64,000 nt of DNA from Ancylomarina euxina (GTDB lineage: Bacteria; Bacteroidota; Bacteroidia; Bacteroidales; Marinifilaceae): the NCBI RefSeq assembly GCF_003863355.1, contig NZ_QQWG01000001.1, forward strand, positions 372,001-436,000. The letters are read 5' to 3'. Each line of letters begins with the position of its first letter. The first letter of the stretch is position 1. Shown here in pieces: positions 58,500 to 64,000 of this stretch. The translations under genes were made by a program, and so were the position numbers. The notes below the pieces were generated by a model. That model searched no databases. It saw only the letters and a program-made list of their open reading frames with translations, and had not been told where the DNA came from.

Positions 58500-59363
58500 T
58501 TAATTTTGGGAGAAGTCAGGTGGCTTGTTCTTGTCTTTAGGCCCAAGATCATCATCAAAGAAATCCTCATCATCAAAATCATCCAGCAATTCCCCAGTAA
58601 GATCCATCACATGAGACGAACTTTTTACGTCGAACCATTGTAAAAATTCCATGAAATTTACCTCAGGGAATTTGGAATCGATCTTGATATATCTAGCCAG
58701 TTCAATTTTAAATATTTCTTCGAAATTTTCGTGTAGCTCTTCCTCTAATGATGATTCCAATTCGATATCCGGAATCAGATAAATATTAAAATCTGTTTTC
58801 ATTTCATGGGATAAATCATCTATATTGGTTTGTGTGGCGACCCAATCCCAGAACTTTTGTTTAGGAATAATCGTAAGGGCACTATAATCAGATTTAGGGA
58901 TAATCGGGCAATCAGGGTGGCCTGCATGCTTTAGTATTTCTTCAACCTCAGCCTCTGAAACGCCAAATTTCTTAATAATGACCTCTTTTATTTTATCTAT
59001 AGGATTATCATGTTGTGAGGCTTTAATCAAGTATTGTGTGTTGTAAGAGCTTAAATGTAATAAGTCTTGTATTTGTATTGATTTGACCTCTATGACCTTT
59101 GAGCTTGTCCCAAAGTGCTGATTGAATTCAGTTTTGCTGATGCTGGGGGTTGATTTAGAGTGAAATAGGAAGTTAATAGACCCAACAGCATGAACTATGC
59201 TGGCAGCCCAAATATTTTCTTGACCGCTAAGCATTGGCTTATCAGGATGCTTCTCCAGTTTACTCAATATTTTCAAGCAAATTTCAGCATATTCCTTACT
59301 TTTTAAGACTTCGTTGCCGAAATTGTTTAGCAGTTCCTTTATAATTTCTATTTTTGAAGACAT
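58500..59363 (-). CDS. DUF6398-like protein with acidic C-terminus
   Basis: 287 residues, soluble. The region ENIWAASIVHAVGSINFLFHSKS (about 55-77) and the following ISKTEFNQHFGTSSKVIEVKSIQIQDL resemble the DUF6398 family, which has no known function. The middle contains an unrelated helical part, and the last ~30 residues are strongly acidic (DDFDDEDFFDDD). No partner gene is evident. Confidence 0.6.
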   Translation of the reverse strand: MSSKIEIIKELLNNFGNEVLKSKEYAEICLKILSKLEKHPDKPMLSGQENIWAASIVHAVGSINFLFHSKSTPSISKTEFNQHFGTSSKVIEVKSIQIQDLLHLSSYNTQYLIKASQHDNPIDKIKEVIIKKFGVSEAEVEEILKHAGHPDCPIIPKSDYSALTIIPKQKFWDWVATQTNIDDLSHEMKTDFNIYLIPDIELESSLEEELHENFEEIFKIELARYIKIDSKFPEVNFMEFLQWFDVKSSSHVMDLTGELLDDFDDEDFFDDDLGPKDKNKPPDFSQN

Positions 59364-59471
59364 GTTACTTTGCTTTAGTCATACTAAATTTAAGAAATAT
59401 TGAGGATAAATCACTTTTAATGTGATGAATAACAACTAACGGACTTTTACCATTCCTATATCTATTACAAA

Positions 59472-60416
59472 ATGAAGATCTCTATTTTAGAACCTATTGG
59501 AATTAGTGCTTGCAAATTCAATCAACTCAAACATGATTTTGAAGCCTTAGGACATGAGCTTATTTTCTTTTCTGATCGAAATGAAAACGAGAATGAATTG
59601 ATCAAACGAGCGGAGTCTGCTGATGCTATTGTTGTGAGTAATATTCCAATTTCGGCTAATTTCATAGCTAACTGCCCTAATTTGTCGATGATTTCTGTTG
59701 CTTTTACAGGTGTTGATCATATCGATATGCAGGCTTGTAAGGATAGAGATATATTGGTAAGTAATGCAGCAGGATTTTCAACAGAATCAGTGGCAGAATT
59801 GACTCTTGGAATGATTTTATCTTTGTATAGAAAAATTGTAGGGGGAGATGCGATTACACGTTTTGGAGGTAATCGTGGCACTTTTTTAGGCACTGAACTT
59901 AATGGGAAATGTATTGGAATTATTGGTGCAGGTGCTATAGGATTAAGAGTTGCAGAAATAGCCAGAGTGTTTAATTGTAGAGTATTGGCTTATAGCCGAA
60001 CAGAAAAAAAGATTGATGGCCTTGAATTTGTAAGCCTATCAACACTATTGAAAGAAGCAGATATTATCTCTTTGCATACACCTTTGACTGAAGAAACAAA
60101 GGGGATGATAGGAGCTGATGAATTCAAAGCGATGAAAGAATCGGCTATTCTTATTAATACGGCTAGAGGTCCAGTTGTCGATAGTGAGGCGCTTTGTAAA
60201 GCTTTAGAAGATGGTGAAATTGCAGGTGCAGCCATTGATGTTTATGAAAAGGAACCACCTTTGGAAAAAGAACATATTTTATTCACGGCACCAAACCTAA
60301 TCATGTTGCCGCACTTGGCATTTGCCAGTCACGAATCATTCGATAAGCGTATCGATATTGTGATGGATAATATTAAGCTTTGGCTTGAGGGAAATCCTCG
60401 AAATATTATGAATTAA
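59472..60416 (+). CDS. D-isomer-specific 2-hydroxyacid dehydrogenase
   Basis: 314 residues. The NAD-binding loop is GIIGAGAIGLRVAE, and the catalytic triad appears as Arg in NTARGPVVDSE, Glu in DVYEKEPP and His in LPHLAFASHES. It interconverts a 2-oxoacid and a D-2-hydroxyacid with NAD(H). The neighbouring Cys-rich reductase invites a link to 2-hydroxyacid metabolism. That is only contextual, and glycerate or phosphoglycerate-type substrates are equally possible. Confidence 0.9.
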   Translation: MKISILEPIGISACKFNQLKHDFEALGHELIFFSDRNENENELIKRAESADAIVVSNIPISANFIANCPNLSMISVAFTGVDHIDMQACKDRDILVSNAAGFSTESVAELTLGMILSLYRKIVGGDAITRFGGNRGTFLGTELNGKCIGIIGAGAIGLRVAEIARVFNCRVLAYSRTEKKIDGLEFVSLSTLLKEADIISLHTPLTEETKGMIGADEFKAMKESAILINTARGPVVDSEALCKALEDGEIAGAAIDVYEKEPPLEKEHILFTAPNLIMLPHLAFASHESFDKRIDIVMDNIKLWLEGNPRNIMN

Positions 60417-60429
60417 TTTGAGAATAAAC

Positions 60430-60843
60430 CTAGTGAATAGCTTTATAGATATTCCACATCCATATAATAAGAAACAGGAGGATAATCGGTATGATTATTC
60501 TCTTTTTTTTTAGCTTGTTGTTGACGGTCAGGTAAAATCTATAGAAGCCATCCTTTTTGGTAGAAATATCATATGTTACCCAGAAAGAAGATGCTATTAG
60601 GATGAAAAGTGAGCTGTAGGCGAATGGGTTATATTGGAAAGCTTTGTAGAAATTCCCCTTAAAAATTTCGACAATACCAGAGGTGGAACCACAGGCAGGG
60701 CAGGGCAGACCACTTACGGTCTTAAACCAACAAACAGTAATTCCTTCTCCACTTGTGTTAGTAAAGAAGGAATTGTAGATAAGCCAGCCGTAAGCTAAAA
60801 CTGAAAGTAGAGTAACGAGCTGGTATAATTGTTTCTTAGGCAT
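60430..60843 (-). CDS. DUF2752 membrane protein
   Basis: 137 residues with three hydrophobic segments. CPACGSTSGIVEIFKGNFYKAFQYNPFA is the DUF2752 signature (CPxCGxT). The function is unknown. Its start overlaps the end of the TM2 gene by 8 bases, so the two are translationally coupled. Confidence 0.85.
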   Translation of the reverse strand: MPKKQLYQLVTLLSVLAYGWLIYNSFFTNTSGEGITVCWFKTVSGLPCPACGSTSGIVEIFKGNFYKAFQYNPFAYSSLFILIASSFWVTYDISTKKDGFYRFYLTVNNKLKKKRIIIPIILLFLIIWMWNIYKAIH

Positions 60844-61189
60844 TATACATTAATGCTTGTTGAAGCTTTTCGTAGTTAACCTGACGAGTTCGTTCCATAA
60901 TAATAAACCAATCAACTATAATCCAAATAAAAAGACCACCACAGGTCAGTAATTTGATGATACCTAAACCTATATCACCAATAAAAAAACGATCAAAAGA
61001 AAATGGAGCTACGATATTCAAAAGTGATAGAATAAGTGCTACTGTTGGATCTTTAAGATTCAAAGTTTGTAATACTATAAATTTATCATCATCAAGATCC
61101 TGAATCATATTTTTGATTGCAGGAATCTGATAACTTTCAAAATATTTAGCATTAGTCATTAGGAATAAATCAACTTTGCTTGTATCCAT
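60836..61189 (-). CDS. TM2-domain membrane protein
   Basis: 117 residues. ALILSLLNIVAPFSFDRFFIGDIGLGIIKLLTCGGLFIWIIVDWFIIM is the TM2 domain (two helices, the DRFF/YxG turn, and the W-DW motif). A short polar N-terminal part precedes it. Pairing with DUF2752 in one operon is frequent in Bacteroidota. Function unknown. Confidence 0.88.
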   Translation of the reverse strand: MDTSKVDLFLMTNAKYFESYQIPAIKNMIQDLDDDKFIVLQTLNLKDPTVALILSLLNIVAPFSFDRFFIGDIGLGIIKLLTCGGLFIWIIVDWFIIMERTRQVNYEKLQQALMYNA

Positions 61190-61391
61190 ATTGTGTCATT
61201 TTAAAACAAGAAAACTTGTTTACGTTGTAAGGTTTTGATCTTATAAATCTATAAAAAATATATCAGATTAAAAATCTTCGCTCAAAATGCTAATTTAAGA
61301 CTTGAAAGTCTTTAATTTGTGTAGAATTTGGAGAATAAATATTAAATGAACCCTTTTCAGAAGAAAATTCTGAATTAATTGTGGCTGTTAG

Positions 61392-61841
61392 ATGAAAATG
61401 TTAGGTATGAAATTAGAAATTACACCTGTTCCTGAGGGTGGAGGACGGCCTCAAGTAACTCGTCCCGATGTCCGATTATTAGATTGTATTGGAGAAGAAG
61501 GCGTGAGAAAGATGGTGAGCGATCATTATGATATTTTACGCAATGGTGAAATTGGAGAAATGTTTCCTCGTTGGGATAAGGAATTTGAGGCAGCTAAGCT
61601 GCGCTCATCAGATTTTTTTATTCAAGCTTTAGGTGGTCCTGATTATTTCAATCAAAATCAGGGAAGCCCAATGTTGGTAAGTCGTCATGCTCATTTTAAA
61701 ATTACACCTCAAGCACGAGTTGTATGGTTGAATGCTTATCAAGAAATTCTTCCCAAACTTGACGCTCCAGAAGAATTAGTGGTGTCATTCTGGAACTATT
61801 TGAATGTTTTTTCAATTTGGATGGTGAATACAAAAGCTTAA
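61392..61841 (+). CDS. Truncated haemoglobin (2/2 globin)
   Basis: 149 residues. The ~30-residue lead is followed by a 2/2-globin: GGPDYFNQNQGSPMLVSRHAHFKITPQARVVWLNAY holds the proximal His (RHAHF) and the G8 Trp (VVWLNAY), the hallmarks of group II/III truncated globins. It binds O2 or NO, probably for NO detoxification or oxygen sensing in a mainly anaerobic cell. The start used gives MKMLGMKLE; an internal Met five codons later is possible. Confidence 0.88.
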   Translation: MKMLGMKLEITPVPEGGGRPQVTRPDVRLLDCIGEEGVRKMVSDHYDILRNGEIGEMFPRWDKEFEAAKLRSSDFFIQALGGPDYFNQNQGSPMLVSRHAHFKITPQARVVWLNAYQEILPKLDAPEELVVSFWNYLNVFSIWMVNTKA

Positions 61842-61860
61842 TGTTTTGAATATAGACGAT

Positions 61861-61900
61861 AAAAAAAAGCGGCTATTTCATAAGAAATAGTCGCTTTCTG
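61861..61900. terminator. Bidirectional terminator
   Basis: Stem AAAGCGGCTATTTC / GAAATAGTCGCTTT (one G-T pair) with loop ATAA, an A run on the left, between the convergent globin and peptidase genes. Confidence 0.8.
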
Positions 61901-61919
61901 TATCTTAATATTTAAGTTT

Positions 61920-63566
61920 TTACAATCCCAGTACTTTCATACCTTGCTTGTAAACGATATCCTTAGGAATACCAGCATTGTTTACACGATCTAGGTCTGC
62001 TTGAAGACCTTCACTAATGTTTCCTTTTTCGGCGATTAATTTCTTAGCGCCTTCGTAGTTTGCATCACCTTGAAGAACCATCAACATTTCACCCATAGAG
62101 ATCATTGCAGCTTTCATCTTCTCGAAATCTACTTTGTACGTTCCAGTTGCCTCGTCACGAGTGAAAGCACCAGTCTCTTCAAAGTGGTAGAAACGAATCA
62201 TGTTAGCTTTACCGTGAGCACTCGAAGCACCAAAACGAACTGAGCGGAATGTACTAGCCATAAAGGTAACGTAGTTATCCATTAGGTCTTTGTCTTTAAT
62301 CTCGCCCCACTCAGATAATTTAGTCACCATATAAAGACCTAAAATATCAGCTTTTCCTTCTTCGATAGAAGTATAAGCATCCTTAAGGGCTTTACGAACG
62401 GTTAATGTTTGATCGGCAAGTGTGTATTTGATGCCTAAACCGTGAGCCACTTCGTGAAACATCGTGTTCTCGAAGAAAGCGTCGAATTTAACGTTCTTAC
62501 GTTGGCTTTCGTCAATCAAAAGGTTTGAGATAGGAACTAGAATCTTATCGAATTTAGCCTGCATTGCATTTTTCAACTGCAGTTTACGGCTACCTTTAGC
62601 AAGATGTACTCTTGGGTCGTTTGGTAGGTTAATCGCAATGTTTTTGCTGCCTGCATTACAGTCTCCACCATAATAAATAACGTCATATGCATTCATATCT
62701 GCATTCGCATTCGCTTTTTCAGCTTTATATTCTGCAGGAACAGGAAGACTCTCTTGTAAACGAGGAAGAAGAGCTCCAAAACGAGATAGTGTCTTAGACC
62801 AAACTTTATCCTTAACCAGGATTTGAGCAGAATGGGAAGCCTTGTAACCGTAAAGTGCATCTTCGTATGTTTCAATAGGCCCAACAACAAAATCAATTGT
62901 GTTGTCTTGCATATCCATCCAAGCCATATCCGAAGCTAAATAGTCATCAGTCAATAAGGCTTCAGCACGCAATTCTAAATATTTTTTCAAACCAGCATCT
63001 TCAGCTAGTTCAGCAGCTTTTAATAATAAAGCAGATGCTTTTTCAGTTTCTGTCTTATAAGCAACGTGATATGGAAGAACAACTAGTTTTCCGTTTTCGT
63101 CGCGGCGAACAACCGAATAAGTACTGCTCTTTAAATCATCCTGAATAGCATCAAACTCTTCTTTTGTCATATCAGCTGGATAAAAGTTGGCTCCAGCCGG
63201 TTTTTTGCCATAGGTGTCAATAAAAGAAGCTTGGTTATCAAGTCTGTCCCAAGGGCCATAATTGATTTTTGCATAAGCAACAGCAGCAGGATCTTTCAAT
63301 TTTGAAAGGAATTCTGTTTTGTCACCAATAGCATCTTTCCAGAAAATTTCTTCCATAATTTCTGACACTTCAATCAGAATAGGAAGCATTTGCTTTTCCT
63401 TTTCAGTAAGCAAAGAAACGTCAGTTTTCAATTCAACTTCGGCATATTGGTTTACTTTTTCCTGAAGAGGAGATACGGTTTCTTTTTTACAACATTGCTT
63501 CTCTTTGCAAGATGTAAATCCTAAACTAAAAATGGCGATTAAGGCCAGAGATGCTAGTTTGTTCAT
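61920..63566 (-). CDS. M49-like (dipeptidyl-peptidase III-type) zinc lipoprotein
   Basis: 548 residues. Lipoprotein signal with lipobox FTSC. The zinc site reads HEVAH (H371, E372, H375) and is followed by EEGKAD (E402, E403), the second ligand region of M49 peptidases. Classical DPP III has HELLGH, one residue longer; the HExxH form here is a shortened variant. Upstream, GPWDRLDNQASFIDTYGKKPAGANFYP is also M49-like. It should remove dipeptides from peptides in the cell envelope, or be a related hydrolase. Several extra Cys follow the lipobox (CKEKQCC). Confidence 0.82.
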   Translation of the reverse strand: MNKLASLALIAIFSLGFTSCKEKQCCKKETVSPLQEKVNQYAEVELKTDVSLLTEKEKQMLPILIEVSEIMEEIFWKDAIGDKTEFLSKLKDPAAVAYAKINYGPWDRLDNQASFIDTYGKKPAGANFYPADMTKEEFDAIQDDLKSSTYSVVRRDENGKLVVLPYHVAYKTETEKASALLLKAAELAEDAGLKKYLELRAEALLTDDYLASDMAWMDMQDNTIDFVVGPIETYEDALYGYKASHSAQILVKDKVWSKTLSRFGALLPRLQESLPVPAEYKAEKANANADMNAYDVIYYGGDCNAGSKNIAINLPNDPRVHLAKGSRKLQLKNAMQAKFDKILVPISNLLIDESQRKNVKFDAFFENTMFHEVAHGLGIKYTLADQTLTVRKALKDAYTSIEEGKADILGLYMVTKLSEWGEIKDKDLMDNYVTFMASTFRSVRFGASSAHGKANMIRFYHFEETGAFTRDEATGTYKVDFEKMKAAMISMGEMLMVLQGDANYEGAKKLIAEKGNISEGLQADLDRVNNAGIPKDIVYKQGMKVLGL

Positions 63567-63662
63567 TTGTTTGTCTTATTAGTTTATTGATGTTTACTTT
63601 TTTCCTTCTGCTTTAATATGAAACTATGATGTCAATAATCATTAGTTTTGTATTTTGATCTT

Positions 63663-63670
63663 CAAAAATA
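63663..63670 (-). promoter_or_regulatory. Possible -7 element for the M49-like gene
   Basis: CAAAAATA, reverse complement TATTTTTG, matches TAnnTTTG, with CAAT (ATTG on the minus strand) 20 bases further upstream. Confidence 0.4.
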
Positions 63671-63733
63671 CAAGCAAAGAATTGTAATACCAATACTTAA
63701 GTCTAATAAAAACAACCTAAATTTTTCTTTAAG

Positions 63734-64000
63734 ATGAACACAAGAATAATAGTTGCTGCAGTTTTGATTTTGGGATCTCTCTCATCATCATTTGCCAAGA
63801 AAAAAGAAGAAAAGAAAAGCTATCAATTTACTATTGAAAAGCAGCTGAAAGCCACGGAAGTAAAAGATCAGCATAGATCTGGAACCTGTTGGGCTTATGC
63901 CATGAGTTCTTTTCTAGAGTCAGAACTAATTCGAATGGGAAAAGGAGAGTTCGATCTTTCTGAAATGTTTATTGTGAACAGAAATTATCACCTGAGAGCT
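63734..64000 (+). CDS. C1-family aminopeptidase (PepC/bleomycin-hydrolase type), 5' part
   Basis: 89 residues, running off the window end. A signal peptide (VAAVLILGSLSSSFA, cut ~20) and a basic stretch are followed by VKDQHRSGTCWAYAMSSFLESELIRMG, the papain-fold active-site helix with the oxyanion Gln (Q46) and catalytic Cys (C52). LSEMFIVNRNYHLRA is typical of the C1B branch. Export is unlike the usual cytoplasmic PepC but common in Bacteroidota. It is divergent from the M49-like gene. Confidence 0.88.
   Translation, partial: MNTRIIVAAVLILGSLSSSFAKKKEEKKSYQFTIEKQLKATEVKDQHRSGTCWAYAMSSFLESELIRMGKGEFDLSEMFIVNRNYHLRA

Overview
The window reads as chromosome from a low-GC, probably marine member of the Bacteroidota with a fermentative or facultatively anaerobic life-style. 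The closest fit is Marinilabiliales / Marinifilaceae-like; this is inferred from gene content only. Supporting signs are TTTG-N19-TAnnTTTG promoters, few Shine-Dalgarno sequences, many secreted or lipoprotein genes with SPI/SPII signals, and tRNAs without an encoded CCA.

Layout. 1-10.5 kb is core chromosome: a nucleoside-sugar epimerase-like gene cut by the window edge, a family 2 glycosyltransferase, two convergent DEAD-box RNA helicases, an acyl-CoA dehydrogenase, a tandem triplet of tRNA-Asn, a GNAT acetyltransferase and an M16 peptidase. 10.9-14.7 kb holds a PAP2 phosphatase, a POT peptide transporter and two paralogous small secreted proteins. 15.04-22.53 kb is a compact integrated element in tRNA-Arg(CCT). 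It has 14-bp att repeats, matching integrase arm-type repeats near each end, a tyrosine integrase, an excisionase-like HTH protein, a candidate replication initiator, a phage terminase SMALL subunit without any large subunit or virion gene, and a SinI-like restriction-modification pair. This is the gene set of a phage satellite (PICI-like) carrying its own defence cargo, and it is the best candidate for an undescribed system here.

22.7-28.1 kb carries an MscS channel, a repeat-containing lipoprotein, an alpha/beta hydrolase and a metzincin lipoprotein. 28.2-36.8 kb is a palindrome-rich zone. It has a REP-associated tyrosine transposase (RAYT) with a REP palindrome inside its own reading frame, five REP-like elements around it, a 5 x 23-bp tandem hairpin array, several other 20-bp perfect palindromes, and a probably broken HpaII-like nuclease fused to a small unrelated domain next to an HNH nuclease.

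33.9-45.1 kb is a catabolic block: a PLP Cys/Met-metabolism enzyme, a DmsBC fusion and molybdopterin reductase, a phosphate acyl(butyryl)transferase, an aminotransferase and a four-subunit 2-oxoacid:ferredoxin oxidoreductase, with a divergent Lrp/AsnC regulator. Together these could take amino acids through 2-oxoacids and acyl-CoA to acyl-phosphate, with reduced ferredoxin as a by-product.

45.3-64 kb holds a zinc-ribbon protein, CorA, a sensor kinase, a B12-type radical SAM protein, MarC, an EamA transporter, a patatin phospholipase, a NYN/LOTUS protein, a double-cubane-type (2-hydroxyacyl-CoA dehydratase family) reductase with its ATPase activator, a 2-hydroxyacid dehydrogenase, TM2 and DUF2752 membrane proteins, a truncated haemoglobin, an M49-like metallopeptidase and the start of a C1 aminopeptidase. 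All functional assignments come from reading motifs by eye; no database search was possible.
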